Assembly (NCBI RefSeq): GCF_900102175.1
Contig: NZ_FNKN01000001.1
Span: forward strand, 930,001 to 994,000
Length of the DNA: 64,000 nucleotides
Direction: 5' to 3'
Source: Microbacterium sp. cf332
GTDB lineage: Bacteria > Actinomycetota > Actinomycetes > Actinomycetales > Microbacteriaceae
The notes beneath the pieces were generated by a model that worked only from the letters and a program-made list of their open reading frames with translations, searched no databases and was not told the DNA's origin. Positions 51,959 through 62,542 of this stretch are shown here, in pieces. A program made the position numbers and the translations under genes. Within the stretch, counting starts at the first letter, position 1, and each line of letters starts with the position of its first letter.

Positions 51959-54072
51959 GCGGACGCCCCTCCCTGGGCCTGGATCGCCGTGATGGCGATG
52001 GTGTTGACGATGTCTTCGACGAGGGCTCCGCGCGAGAGGTCGTTGATCGGCTTGTTAAGACCCTGCAAGACCGGGCCGATCGCCACGGCGCCGGCCGAGC
52101 GCTGGACCGCCTTGTAGGTGTTGTTGCCCGTGTTGAGGTCGGGGAAGACGAACACGGTCGCCTTGCCCGCGACGGACGAGCCCGGCATCTTCTTCGCCGC
52201 GACCGCCGCATCCGTCGCGGCGTCGTACTGGATCGGCCCCTCGACCAGCAGTTCGGGCGCGCGCTCGCGGACGAGCGCCGTCGCCGCGCGCACCTTGTCG
52301 ACGTCGGCGCCCGACCCCGACTCTCCGGTCGAGTACGAGAGCATGGCCACCCGCGGGTCGATACCGAACTGGCTCGCCGTCTCGGCCGACGAGACCGCGA
52401 TGTCGGCGAGCTGCTCGCTCGTGGGGTCGGGGATGACGGCGCAGTCGCCGTAGACCAGCACGCGGTCGGCGAGCGCCATGAGGAACACGCTCGAGACGAC
52501 CGAGACGCCCGGCTTGGTCTTGATGATCTCGAACGCCGGTCGGATGGTGTGCGCCGTCGTGTGCGCGGCACCCGAGACCATGCCGTCGGCGAGGCCGAGG
52601 TGCACCATGAGGGTGCCGAAGTACGACACGTCCGTAACAGCGTCGGCGGCCTGTCCGTACGTCATCCCCTTGTGCGCACGGAGGCTCTCGTATTCGCGTG
52701 CGAACTTGTCGACGTGCACCGCGTCGAAGGGCGAGAGGATCTCGGCGCCCCGCAGGTCGAGGCCGAGCTCGAGCGCTCTCGAGCGCACCTCGATCTCCTC
52801 GCCGAGCAGGGTGATGTCGGCGATGCCGCGGGCCAGCACGATCGAGGCGGCGTGCAGGACACGGTCGTCGTCGGCCTCGGGCAGGACGATGCGGCGCCGG
52901 TCGGTGCGCGCCCGCTCGACGAGCCCGTACGCGAACATCAGCGGCGTCACGACCGTGGAGCGCGCCAGGCCGAGCGCCTCGGTCAGCTCGTTCGTGTCGA
53001 TGTGCCGCTCGAAGAGAGCGACCGCGGCGTCGTAGTGCCGCCGGGAATCCGCGGCCAGGCGACCGCGCGTACCCATGATGCGTGCCGCGGTCTCGTAGGT
53101 GTCGAGGTCGGTCGCGATGATCGGGAGGGTCTCGCCGACGCCGTCGATCAGCCGGTCGACCGCCTCGGGCAGCGGGAAACCGCCGTTGATCACGATCGCG
53201 GAGAGCGACGGGAAGGTGCCCGATCCGTGGGCGAGCAGGGTGGCGAGGAGCACTTCGGCGCGGTCGGACGGGATGACGACGACCGCGCGCTCGCTGAGAC
53301 GCGGGAGCACGTTGACCATCGACATCGCGCCGATCACGACGCCGAACACCTCGCGGCCGAGCAGCTCGGCGTCACCCTTGACGAGCGATCCCTCGACCGC
53401 GGTGAGCACGCTGCTCACCGACGGGGAGACGAGGAAGCGGTCCTCGGGCACGGCCCAGACGGGAACGTTCTGCGGCACCGCTCCGCGGACCGCCTCGACG
53501 ATCTCGTCGAGACGCTCGCCGTCGGCCCGGTTGGCCACGACGGCGAAGAGCTCGGCGCGGTCGCCGCGCAGCTCTGCGACCGCGAGCGAGGCGATCTGTC
53601 CCATCTCGTCCGGCGTGCGGGGCGCGGACGAGCCGAGCTTCTCTCCCCCGCCCTGGCCCGCGCGCCCGCCGAGGACGAGCAGCACCGGCGCGCCGAGGTT
53701 GACCGCGATGCGGCCGTTGTAGCTGAGCTCGGCGGGAGAGCCGACGTCGGTGTAGTCGCTGCCCATGATGACGACGGCATCGCATCGGGCCTCGACCGAC
53801 TTGTAGCGCTCGACGATGCGCGAGAGCGCCCCGTCGGGATCGCTGCGCATGTCGTCGTACGTCACGCCGATGCACTCGTCGTAGTCGAGGTCGACCCCGT
53901 CGTGATCGAGCAGCATCTCGAGGACGTAGTCGCGTTCGTCCGTCGAGCGGGCGATCGGGCGGAAGACGCCGACGCGCGGAGCCACGCGGCTGAACGCCTC
54001 GAGCACCCCCAGCGCGATGATCGACTTCGCGGAATGGCCTTCTGCGGACGTGATGTAGATGCTCTGAGCCAC
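51955..54072 (-). CDS. pta: Phosphate acetyltransferase
   Basis: Transfers acetyl between CoA and phosphate, and with AckA forms the acetate pathway. The 705-residue long form has an N-terminal P-loop/DRTGG regulatory part (TSAEGHSAKSIIALG at the start) and a C-terminal catalytic domain (ADDDRVLHAA, DGMVSGAAHTTA). TAGGCT at 54079-54084 lies six bases before the GTG at 54072, suggesting a leaderless operon. Confidence 0.96.
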   Translation of the reverse strand: MAQSIYITSAEGHSAKSIIALGVLEAFSRVAPRVGVFRPIARSTDERDYVLEMLLDHDGVDLDYDECIGVTYDDMRSDPDGALSRIVERYKSVEARCDAVVIMGSDYTDVGSPAELSYNGRIAVNLGAPVLLVLGGRAGQGGGEKLGSSAPRTPDEMGQIASLAVAELRGDRAELFAVVANRADGERLDEIVEAVRGAVPQNVPVWAVPEDRFLVSPSVSSVLTAVEGSLVKGDAELLGREVFGVVIGAMSMVNVLPRLSERAVVVIPSDRAEVLLATLLAHGSGTFPSLSAIVINGGFPLPEAVDRLIDGVGETLPIIATDLDTYETAARIMGTRGRLAADSRRHYDAAVALFERHIDTNELTEALGLARSTVVTPLMFAYGLVERARTDRRRIVLPEADDDRVLHAASIVLARGIADITLLGEEIEVRSRALELGLDLRGAEILSPFDAVHVDKFAREYESLRAHKGMTYGQAADAVTDVSYFGTLMVHLGLADGMVSGAAHTTAHTIRPAFEIIKTKPGVSVVSSVFLMALADRVLVYGDCAVIPDPTSEQLADIAVSSAETASQFGIDPRVAMLSYSTGESGSGADVDKVRAATALVRERAPELLVEGPIQYDAATDAAVAAKKMPGSSVAGKATVFVFPDLNTGNNTYKAVQRSAGAVAIGPVLQGLNKPINDLSRGALVEDIVNTIAITAIQAQGGASA

Positions 54073-54164
54073 GGATTCAGCCTAAGAGGGAGAGGCCTGA
54101 CCACGAGCCGTGAATATCCCATCGGTCGCGGCGGCGGATGCCGCAGGCCACGACGGTGGGGAAA

Positions 54165-54258
54165 AGTAAGACTCTCCGCGAACCCGGCAGAGCCCGGTTA
54201 CCCTTGCTACGTTTCCGTCCTGGGGGAATTGGCCTGGATGCCGCCTCGCGGAGAGCTG
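54165..54258 (-). ncRNA. ffs: Signal recognition particle RNA, small bacterial type
   Basis: On the minus strand the conserved SRP apical motif reads CAGGACGGAAACGTAGCAAG, followed by GGTAACC. The base stem is CTCTCCGCG pairing with CGCGGAGAG (54247-54255 with 54172-54180). A -10 element TAGACT is six or seven bases from the inferred 5' end. Ends are approximate. The rest of 54073-54367 holds the pta and moxR promoters and no other gene. Confidence 0.92.
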
Positions 54259-54263
54259 CCCCC

Positions 54264-54269
54264 AGTCTA
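54264..54269 (-). promoter_or_regulatory. -10 element of ffs
   Basis: TAGACT on the minus strand just upstream of the SRP RNA 5' end; no clear -35 was identified. Confidence 0.5.
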
Positions 54270-54367
54270 ACCCGGAACCTGAGTCCTCCCGTCACCACGG
54301 CCGGTTAGGCTCTCGCCAGACAGGCGCGACGCGGCGACGCGCGCGATGCCGACGACGAGGGGATCGC

Positions 54368-55360
<993 letters not shown>

Positions 55361-55367
55361 GACCGTC

Positions 55368-56645
55368 GTGGCCGGCTCCCCCGCCCCGCCGCCGCCCGCG
55401 CGCGCCCTCGGAGCGCTCGCACGGGCATGGCCGCTGACGCTCCGGGGCACCGGAGCCGTCGTGATCGGGGTCGCATCGATCGTGTGCGCGCACGCGTTCG
55501 GTGTGGCCGAGCTGCTCTACGTCGGCGTCCTGCTGCTGGCCAGCGTCGTTCTGGCATGGGTGTCATTGTGGTTCGTCCACCGCTACGGCGACGTCTCGCG
55601 CTCCTTCGCACCCGACGTCGCGGCCGTCGGGCGGGGCAGCGTCGTCACGGTCCACGCCACCGCGCGCGGTGGGCTCTCGGGCGCGATCGCGCGCTGGGCC
55701 GACCGCCTGCCCGAGGGCATCGAGGGAGACGCGACCGGCATCCTCGCCGGCGCGAACGCCCTCGACCACGTCCGGCTGACCTACCACCTCCGGGCGACGC
55801 GGCGCGGCATCCGCGACATCGGCCCCTTCTCGATGCTCGTGACCGACCCCTTCGGCTTCACGCGGCGCCGGCTGAGTCTGGGCGGGGTGGAATCGGTGAC
55901 GGTCACCCCCGCCGTCGTCGCGCTGCCCCCGCTCATGGAGTACCCGGGCGAGGCCGGCGGCAGTCTGCACACCGCCACCCATCAGCTCGGCGAGGGCGCC
56001 GACAACCTCATCCCCCGCGCGTACGCGCCGGGTGACTCGATGCGGCGCATCAACTGGCGGGCGAGCGCGCATCACGACGAGCTCATGGTGCGTCAGGAGG
56101 AGCAGGAGTCCACGCCCGAGGCCACGGTCGTCCTCGATCGCGCGACGCGGCGCTGGCCGGCGGCGGCGGCTCGGACCGGTGCCGACCCGGCATTCGAGAC
56201 GGCCGTGACCGCAGCGGTATCGGCCGTCGCACGGCTCTCGCGCGAGGGCTACGACGTCACCGTCATCGACACGGACGGGCGGCCCATCGGCTCGCCCGTC
56301 GCGGCCGGCGATGCCGTCGCGGTCGAGCAGCTCGCGCTCGACCTCGCCACCGTCGTCAGCGGAGGCGACGACCGGCTCGCCGGACTGGCCCGCCTGTTCG
56401 CCGGAACCGTGGCGGGACCGGTGGTCGTCGTCACCGCGCAGCTCACCGGCGCCGACGCGGACGCGCTCGCGCCCATCGTGGCGCACAGCGCTCTGCCCGT
56501 CCTGCTCGCGTCCGACTCGTCGGACGCCGTCCTCGCCCGCGCGACGGATGCCGGATGGCGGGCCGCCGGGCTCGCGCCCGACGGCGACCTCGCCGAGGCC
56601 TGGCGCGTCGCGACCGAGAGGGGAAGCGCCCGTGCCGCGTTCTGA
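55368..56645 (+). CDS. DUF58 domain protein
   Basis: A 425-residue membrane-anchored protein with two spans near residues 22-67 and a VWA-like DUF58 domain carrying GDSMRRINWRASAHHDELMV. It is the usual partner of MoxR ATPases. The GTG at 55368 is seven bases after the moxR stop. The gene ends 14 bases inside the transglutaminase gene. Its molecular role is not known. Confidence 0.9.
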   Translation: MAGSPAPPPPARALGALARAWPLTLRGTGAVVIGVASIVCAHAFGVAELLYVGVLLLASVVLAWVSLWFVHRYGDVSRSFAPDVAAVGRGSVVTVHATARGGLSGAIARWADRLPEGIEGDATGILAGANALDHVRLTYHLRATRRGIRDIGPFSMLVTDPFGFTRRRLSLGGVESVTVTPAVVALPPLMEYPGEAGGSLHTATHQLGEGADNLIPRAYAPGDSMRRINWRASAHHDELMVRQEEQESTPEATVVLDRATRRWPAAAARTGADPAFETAVTAAVSAVARLSREGYDVTVIDTDGRPIGSPVAAGDAVAVEQLALDLATVVSGGDDRLAGLARLFAGTVAGPVVVVTAQLTGADADALAPIVAHSALPVLLASDSSDAVLARATDAGWRAAGLAPDGDLAEAWRVATERGSARAAF

Positions 56646-58950
56646 CACCCGGGTCGGGCGGCGCGAGCGCACGAACGCGATGCCGCCACGGACCGAGCTG
56701 AGCCGCGGGGGCGACATCCGCCTCGCGGCCGTCCTGCTCGTCGCCATCCTCGCGTCGATCGTGCCGCTGCTGCGGGTCGTCGCGCCCGGCGCCTGGCTCG
56801 CCGTGGCCATCGCGGTCGCAGCCGCCGTGCTCGCCATCGGGGTGGGACTGCGGCGTCTGCGCACGCCCGCCGCGCTGGTCACGCTCGCCGAGCTCGTCGT
56901 CGGCGCCGCGCTCGTGATGGCGATCTACTTCGGCGGCAGCGCCGTGCTCCTCGTGATCCCGACCCCCGCCACCATCGCGGAGCTGCCGTCGATCGTCGCC
57001 GGGGCGAGCGACCAGATCGTCAACGGCGTCGCCCCGCTCGCGGCCGGTCGGCCGCTGTCGATCCTCGCTGTGACCGCGGTCGCCGCCCTCACGGTGCTCC
57101 TCGACCACACGGTCATCACCGCACGGATGCCGCTCCTCGCCTCCGTCGCACTGGTCGCGGTGTGGCTGATCCCCGCCCTCTCGGTGCCGGCATCCGTCGA
57201 CCTCGTCGCGTTCGTCGTGTTCGCCGCGGCGCTCCTGCTCCTCATCCGCTCCGAGACGCGCTCACGAGAGCGTGCGCTCGCGCGGGCGGCCGCCGCTGCC
57301 GAGGACGGATCGCCCGCCCGCGCCCCGTCGGCACCCTCGCGGCGATCGGGAGCAGTCCTCGCCGCCTGCCTCGCCGTCACCGCGATCATCGCGACGGTCG
57401 TCGTCGCGCCCGAACTCCCCCGCCCCGCCCCGCGGACCGGGATCGGCACCGGCCCCGCCACCACCATCAACGCCAGCCTCGAGCTCGGCGACGATCTGCG
57501 CCGCCCGACCGAGGTCGAGGTGCTGACGACGCGCACCAACGCCCCGAGCGCGCCCTATCTGCGGGCCGCCACGCTGTCGAGCTTCGACGGACGGGTATGG
57601 GAGCCCGACCGGGACGAGACCACCCCGCTCACCCCCGACGCGCTGGGCCCCGTCGTGGCCGACGCCGACATCCGGGTGACCGAGTACCAGACGACCGTGA
57701 GCGTCACCCAGCTCTCGTCGGCGTGGCTTCCGATCCCCGGCCCCGCGGTGCGTGTCGACGAGCTCGCCGGCGGCTGGGACGCGATGCCGAGCAACCGCAC
57801 CGTGGTCGCGGCGGACGCCGATACGCAGGGCCAGCAGTACGTCACGACGACCCACGTCGTGCGTCCCACGCTCGAGCAAATCCAGGCCGCCGGAACGACC
57901 CGCGAAGGCCTGCCCGACAGCGTGACCCAGCTGCCCGACGACATGCCCGCGTCCATCGAGCAGACCGCCCGCGAGGTCACCGCCGGCGCCCTCAACGATT
58001 ACGACCGCCTGGCCGACCTGCAACGCTGGTTCCGCAGCGGCGAATTCACCTACTCGCTCGATGCGCCGGTCTCGGACGGCTTCGACGGGTCGGGTGTCGA
58101 GGCGATCGCGGACTTCCTCGAGGTGCGCAGCGGATACTGCGTGCACTTCGCCTCGGCGTTCGCGGTCATGGCCCGCACCCTCGACATGCCTTCGCGCATC
58201 GTCGTGGGCTACCTGCCGGGCACCCTGAACGGCGACACCGTCGACGGCGAGGGGGTGTCGACGGTGCTCAGCTCGCAGCTGCACGCCTGGCCCGAGGTGT
58301 TCTTCGCCGGCATCGGCTGGATCCCGTTCGAGCCGACGAACAGCCTCGGCGCTCCCCCGACGTACACGCGGTCGGCCCAGCCGGTGCCGGAGGACGGCGG
58401 ACAGGACGTCCCGCCCGCACCCGCGCCGCAGCCCTCCGCGTCGCTCGCCCCCGACGGGGCGCCGACGACCGCGCCGACGTCGTCCGCGAGCCCCGGCACG
58501 GCCGCCGGCGCTTCACCGGTCACCGTCGCGCTCCCTTATGCCGGCGTCATACTCGGGTTCGCCGCGCTGCTCCTGCTGCCGGCCCTGGTCGGCGCGCTCC
58601 GGCGACGGTGGCAGGCCGCCGCCGCCACGCGCGGCGACATCCTCGCCGCGTGGCGGATCGTTCGCGAGAGTGCACGCGACGTGGGGCTCCGCACCGACGA
58701 AGCCGAGAGCCCCCGCGCCCTCGGATCGCGCCTCGTCGCGCTGGCCTCGGTGCCGGCCGGATCCGTCGACGCGCTCGTCGCCGCCGTCGAGCGGACGAGC
58801 TTCGATCTGCCCGACGGCGCACGTGACTCCGAGGCCGGCCGCGCCGCGGCATCCGATGCCCTCGCGATCCGCCGCGGCCTGCTCGCGTCGGTCTCGACGC
58901 CCCGTCGTCTGGGGGCCGTGCTGCTGCCCCGCGCGCTCGTGAGGGCCTGA
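56632..58950 (+). CDS. Transglutaminase-like membrane protein (TgpA type)
   Basis: A 772-residue protein with about six N-terminal spans, an extracytoplasmic transglutaminase-like domain, and one more span near residue 630-655. The catalytic Cys is in RSGYCVHFASAF and the His in SQLHAWPEVFF; the third position reads WIPFEPTN, Glu rather than Asp. A Pro/Ala-rich linker and a DUF4129-like tail follow. The GTG at 56632 follows GAGAGGGGAAG and overlaps the DUF58 gene; an ATG at 56680 is the alternative. With MoxR and DUF58 it forms a known conserved set. Confidence 0.9.
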   Translation: MPRSDTRVGRRERTNAMPPRTELSRGGDIRLAAVLLVAILASIVPLLRVVAPGAWLAVAIAVAAAVLAIGVGLRRLRTPAALVTLAELVVGAALVMAIYFGGSAVLLVIPTPATIAELPSIVAGASDQIVNGVAPLAAGRPLSILAVTAVAALTVLLDHTVITARMPLLASVALVAVWLIPALSVPASVDLVAFVVFAAALLLLIRSETRSRERALARAAAAAEDGSPARAPSAPSRRSGAVLAACLAVTAIIATVVVAPELPRPAPRTGIGTGPATTINASLELGDDLRRPTEVEVLTTRTNAPSAPYLRAATLSSFDGRVWEPDRDETTPLTPDALGPVVADADIRVTEYQTTVSVTQLSSAWLPIPGPAVRVDELAGGWDAMPSNRTVVAADADTQGQQYVTTTHVVRPTLEQIQAAGTTREGLPDSVTQLPDDMPASIEQTAREVTAGALNDYDRLADLQRWFRSGEFTYSLDAPVSDGFDGSGVEAIADFLEVRSGYCVHFASAFAVMARTLDMPSRIVVGYLPGTLNGDTVDGEGVSTVLSSQLHAWPEVFFAGIGWIPFEPTNSLGAPPTYTRSAQPVPEDGGQDVPPAPAPQPSASLAPDGAPTTAPTSSASPGTAAGASPVTVALPYAGVILGFAALLLLPALVGALRRRWQAAAATRGDILAAWRIVRESARDVGLRTDEAESPRALGSRLVALASVPAGSVDALVAAVERTSFDLPDGARDSEAGRAAASDALAIRRGLLASVSTPRRLGAVLLPRALVRA

Positions 58951-58975
58951 CCGGGCGCGCCGCCTCGCACACGAC

Positions 58976-58995
58976 GACGGGGCGCACGCCCCGTC
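58976..58995 (+). terminator. Stem-loop after the transglutaminase operon
   Basis: GACGGGGC-GCAC-GCCCCGTC followed by TTC, 26 bases past the stop codon; 8-bp perfect stem. Confidence 0.7.
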
Positions 58996-59064
58996 TTCGA
59001 GCGCGAGAGAACTGCGCCGGACGCCGGAAGGTGCGCCCCGTCCGAGGGGAGGGCGACCGCGAGG

Positions 59065-60459
59065 TCAGGCCCGCGCAGATGCCTCCAGCTCGTCGGCGCT
59101 GTCGTCGGCGAAGGGGTCGCCCGAGCGCTCCGCGTCGTAGAGCTCGCGGTCGAGGATCCCCTCGCGCTTGGCGACGATCGTGGGGACGAGCGCCTGACCG
59201 GCGACGTTCACGGCGGTGCGGCCCATGTCGAGGATCGGGTCGATCGCCAGGAGCAGGCCGACGCCTTCGAGGGGCAGGCCCAGCGTCGTCAGCGTGAGCG
59301 TGAGCATCACCGTCGCGCCCGTCGTGCCCGCTGTGGCGGCCGAGCCGACCACCGAGACCACGACGATGAGGAGATACTGCACGGCGGTGAGCTCGAGACC
59401 GAAGAACTGCGCGACGAAGATGGCGGCGATGGCCGGGTAGATCGCGGCGCAGCCGTCCATCTTGGTCGTCGAACCGAAGGGCACGGCGAACGACGCGTAC
59501 TCGCGCGGCACACCGAGGTTGCGTTCGGTGACGCGCTGCGTGAGCGGCAGCGTGCCGATGGACGACCGCGAGACGAACGCGAGCTGCACGGCGGGCCAGA
59601 CGCCCGAGAAGTACTGACGGATCGACAGACCGTGGGTCTTCAGGAGCACCGGATACACCACGAACAGCACGAGGGCGAGACCGGCGTAGACGGCGACGGC
59701 GAACCACAGCAGCGTCGTCAGCTTCTCCCAGCCGTACGTGACGACGGCCGATCCGATGAGCCCGAGCGTGCCGACCGGAGCGATGCGGATGATCCACCAC
59801 AGCACGCGCTGGACGACCTTCAGCGCCGACTCGGTGAAGGACACGAACGCCTCGGCGCGCTTGCCGAGCTTGAGAGCGGCGATGCCGATGGCGACCGAGA
59901 TGACGATGATCTGAAGCACGTTGTAGCCGATGCTCGAGCTCGCCGCCCCCGTCTCGGGGTTGATCGAGGTCGACACGGAGAGGCCGAGGAAGTTCTGCGG
60001 GATCAGTCCGGTGAGGAAGCTCCACCAGGAGCCGACGCTCGAGGGGTCGTCCGGCGTGAGCTCGCCGGCGTCGACGCGCGCGCCCGGCTGGATGGTCACC
60101 CCCAGCACGATGCCGATCGTCACGGCGATGAGCGCCGTGATGCCGAACCACAGCAGCGTCTGACCGGCCAGGCGGGCGGCGTTCGTGACGTTGCGCAGCT
60201 GGGTGATCGAGGCGACGATCGCGAGGAAGATGAGCGGCACGACGGCCGTGCGCAGCAACGTGACGTACCCGCTGCCGATCGTCGACAGGGTCGCGGCGAG
60301 ACCGTTGGGGTTGCCGGCGGCGTCGGGGCCGAGCTGACGCGCCAGCAGGCCGAGGAGGACACCGGCGACGAGGGCGATCGTGATCTGGAAACCGAACGAG
60401 CGGTAGAAGGGCTTCTTCCGCTTCGCCGGGGCGGCGTTGTTCGCGGTGGCAGAACTCAT
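59065..60459 (-). CDS. Dicarboxylate/amino acid:cation symporter
   Basis: Second DAACS permease of the window, 464 residues with about eight spans. The re-entrant serine region is VSRSSIGTLPLTQR, and PFGSTTKMDGCAAIYPAI replaces the DctA-type GYSFNLDGT; this form is closer to TcyP/GltP-like carriers for amino acids such as cystine or glutamate. The ATG at 60459 follows AGGAGC. The C-terminal tail is acidic. It converges with the transglutaminase operon. Confidence 0.9.
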   Translation of the reverse strand: MSSATANNAAPAKRKKPFYRSFGFQITIALVAGVLLGLLARQLGPDAAGNPNGLAATLSTIGSGYVTLLRTAVVPLIFLAIVASITQLRNVTNAARLAGQTLLWFGITALIAVTIGIVLGVTIQPGARVDAGELTPDDPSSVGSWWSFLTGLIPQNFLGLSVSTSINPETGAASSSIGYNVLQIIVISVAIGIAALKLGKRAEAFVSFTESALKVVQRVLWWIIRIAPVGTLGLIGSAVVTYGWEKLTTLLWFAVAVYAGLALVLFVVYPVLLKTHGLSIRQYFSGVWPAVQLAFVSRSSIGTLPLTQRVTERNLGVPREYASFAVPFGSTTKMDGCAAIYPAIAAIFVAQFFGLELTAVQYLLIVVVSVVGSAATAGTTGATVMLTLTLTTLGLPLEGVGLLLAIDPILDMGRTAVNVAGQALVPTIVAKREGILDRELYDAERSGDPFADDSADELEASARA

Positions 60460-60658
60460 GGTGGTGCTCCTGTGGGGGATGGCCGCGCGATGGCGACCCA
60501 CCGACGCTAAACCCCTTCGAGGGTGCCGAGGGCCATCATGACCCCGAGTGACGGTCCATCGGGGCGCGGCCGTCGCATTCGGGACACCGTCGATCTGATC
60601 CCTGACGGAGTGCGCGCCGGCGGCGGATGCCGCGCCGTGAGGGACCGAGAATGAGCGC

Positions 60659-61267
60659 GTGGCCACCGACATCGACGAGCTCCTCACCCCGCCCACCCCG
60701 ACCGCGGCCCGCGCCCTCGACGCCGTGGGCCGCTGGTCGTCGCCGGCGCTCGTGAACCACGGCATTCGCTCGTGGGCGTGGGCTCGGCTGCGTGGCCGGG
60801 CGCTCGGCCTCGATCACGACCCCGAGCTGCTGTTCGTCGCCGCGATGCTCCACGATCTTGGGGTCACCCCCGCCTTCGACGCGCACGAGATCGCCTTCGA
60901 GTCGGCCGGCGGGGCGGCGGCCTGGATGTTCGCGGCCGGGGCCGGGTGGCCCCCCGCGCGCCGCGAACGCGTCCGCGAGGTCATCGAGCGGCACATGTGG
61001 CTCAGCGTCGACCCCGTCCTCGACGCGGAGGGACATCTGCTCGAGGTGGCGACGAGTCTCGACGTCTCGGGCCTCGCACCGGAGCTGTGGGACGCCGATG
61101 TCCTGCGGGCCGTCACGGCGCGGCATCCGCGTCTGGACTTCACCGCGGAGTTCGCGGGCTGCATCCACGCGCAGGCGCGCCGTAAGCCCGCGACCCCGGC
61201 CGCTCGGCTCGACGCCTCGCAGCGCATCGCCGAAGGCGGACGCGTCTGGGCCGGCATCCTGGAATGA
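60659..61267 (+). CDS. HD domain phosphohydrolase
   Basis: A 202-residue HD-fold protein: a first His in VNHGIRSWAW, the paired His-Asp in AAMLHDLGVTP, and a later HMWLSV. Such proteins hydrolyse nucleotides or cyanamide-like compounds; the substrate is unknown. The GTG at 60659 has GAGAAT (60647-60652) six bases upstream. An ATG eight bases earlier is in another frame. Confidence 0.83.
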   Translation: MATDIDELLTPPTPTAARALDAVGRWSSPALVNHGIRSWAWARLRGRALGLDHDPELLFVAAMLHDLGVTPAFDAHEIAFESAGGAAAWMFAAGAGWPPARRERVREVIERHMWLSVDPVLDAEGHLLEVATSLDVSGLAPELWDADVLRAVTARHPRLDFTAEFAGCIHAQARRKPATPAARLDASQRIAEGGRVWAGILE

Positions 61268-61268
61268 C

Positions 61269-61302
61269 GATGGGCGTCGCTCCGGAAGGAGGGACGCCCA
61301 TC
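61269..61302 (+). terminator. Terminator after the HD gene
   Basis: GATGGGCGTC/GACGCCCATC with a second inner stem CTCC/GGAG and loop GGAA, immediately past the stop codon. It also lies at the 3' end of the tRNA on the other strand. Confidence 0.75.
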
Positions 61303-61306
61303 GATG

Positions 61307-61398
61307 TGGCGGAAGTGACAGGATTTGAACCTGCGAGGCGAGTTACCCCGCCTACATGGATTCCAGCCATGCTCCTTAGGCCGCTCGGACACACTTCC
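61307..61398 (-). tRNA. tRNA-Ser (anticodon GGA)
   Basis: The minus strand folds as a class II tRNA: acceptor GGAAGTG with CACTTCC, discriminator G and encoded CCA; anticodon stem CATGG/CCATG with loop CTGGAAT, so anticodon GGA; a long variable arm (AGGCGGGG to CTCGCCT); and the T-loop GGTTCAAATCC. Length is 92 bases with CCA. It reads codons TCC and TCT. No integrase or att duplication is seen beside it. Confidence 0.95.
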
Positions 61399-61405
61399 GT
61401 CCGCG

Positions 61406-61411
61406 AGTTTA
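61406..61411 (-). promoter_or_regulatory. -10 element of tRNA-Ser
   Basis: TAAACT on the minus strand, seven bases before the mature 5' end. Confidence 0.5.
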
Positions 61412-61471
61412 TCAGTCCCGGTGGTGCACTTCTGCCGTCGAGGCCTCCGAGCACGCGGCTAGGCTCGCAGG

Positions 61472-62512
61472 GTGTCTGATTCCTCTCTCGTCCTGGTCGC
61501 CAATGCGGGCGACAGCAGCATCAGCGTCTTCCGTCTCGCGGATGACGCGCTCGACCGTCTCTTCGTCGCCGAGGGCCTCACCGGCACCGGCACGTTCGCG
61601 GTCGACGCGGAACGGGGTCTCGTGTACGCCGGCGTCAAGGGCGCCGCGAAGGACGAGCCCGCCGCGATCGTCACGCTGGCGCTCGACACCGCGTCCGGTG
61701 AGCTGACCCCGCGCTCGCGCGTCGCACTGCCGGACGGCTCGGTCAGCTACATCGCCCTCACCCGCGACGGCACGGCGTTGCTCGCCGCCTCGTACGGTGG
61801 CGACTACGGCTTCGTCGCGCCCATCACCGACGGCGACGTCGGCGCACCCACGGGTCGCGTGGAGTTCTCCAAGCTGCATGCCGTGCTGCCGTCGTCGGAC
61901 GGCCGCTTCGTCTACTTCGTTTCGCTGGGCGACGACCTCGTCGCCCAGTACGCGCTCGACGACGATCTCTCGCTCTCGCCGGTCGGGTCGGGAACCGCCA
62001 CCGCACCCGCCGGAAGCGGACCCCGTCACCTCGTGCTCAACCGCGCCGAGGACGCGCTCTACGTGATGACCGAGTACTCGGGCGAGGTGCTCCACTTCAC
62101 CCGGGACCGCGAGACCGGCGCCCTCGAGCTGCGATCGCAGACCCCGGCGGTCGATCCCGCCGCCGGCCTCGTCCTCGGCGAGATCGGCGGCGATCCCGTC
62201 GCCAATCACGCCGTCTGGGGCGCCGACATCCACTTCGGAGCCGACGAGCGCCACCTGTGGACCTCCGAGCGCTCGACCAGCACCCTCGGCGCCGCACCCG
62301 TCGCTGCCGACGGCACCGTCGAGGCTGTCGCGAGCTTCATCCCGACCGAGCCCCAGCCCCGCGGTTTCGCGATCTCGCCCGACGGAGACCGTTTGATCGC
62401 GGCGGGCGAGAAGTCGCGCACCGTCTCGCTCTACGCCGTCGATGGCGCCGAGCTGACGCTCCTGCAGCAGGCCGAGACCGGCGCCGGGGCGAACTGGGTG
62501 CGCTTCGTCTGA
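61472..62512 (+). CDS. Lactonase family seven-bladed beta-propeller
   Basis: A 346-residue YbhE/Pgl-type beta-propeller, the family that includes 6-phosphogluconolactonase. It starts VLVANAGDSSISVFRL and has repeated blade ends such as GSGPRHLVLN and PRGFAISPDGDRL. TAGGCT at 61460-61465 lies six bases before the GTG. No pentose phosphate gene is next to it, so the exact lactone is open. Confidence 0.88.
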   Translation: MSDSSLVLVANAGDSSISVFRLADDALDRLFVAEGLTGTGTFAVDAERGLVYAGVKGAAKDEPAAIVTLALDTASGELTPRSRVALPDGSVSYIALTRDGTALLAASYGGDYGFVAPITDGDVGAPTGRVEFSKLHAVLPSSDGRFVYFVSLGDDLVAQYALDDDLSLSPVGSGTATAPAGSGPRHLVLNRAEDALYVMTEYSGEVLHFTRDRETGALELRSQTPAVDPAAGLVLGEIGGDPVANHAVWGADIHFGADERHLWTSERSTSTLGAAPVAADGTVEAVASFIPTEPQPRGFAISPDGDRLIAAGEKSRTVSLYAVDGAELTLLQQAETGAGANWVRFV

Positions 62513-62516
62513 CGGC

Positions 62517-62530
62517 CCCCGCGCGCGGGG
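62517..62530. terminator. Palindrome after the lactonase gene
   Basis: CCCCGCGCGCGGGG, a perfect 14-base palindrome right after the lactonase stop and touching the -10 element TACCGT of the next gene. It may be a terminator or an operator. Confidence 0.4.
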
Positions 62531-62542
62531 TACCGTGGTTAG

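Noticed and set aside
54165..54258. tmRNA or a riboswitch between pta and moxR
   Set aside because: The GGAAACGTAGCAAG motif and base stem are those of SRP RNA, and the length fits the small bacterial type.
61307..61398. tRNA-Ser as an integration site of a mobile element
   Set aside because: No integrase, duplicated 3' end or foreign-looking cargo lies on either side.
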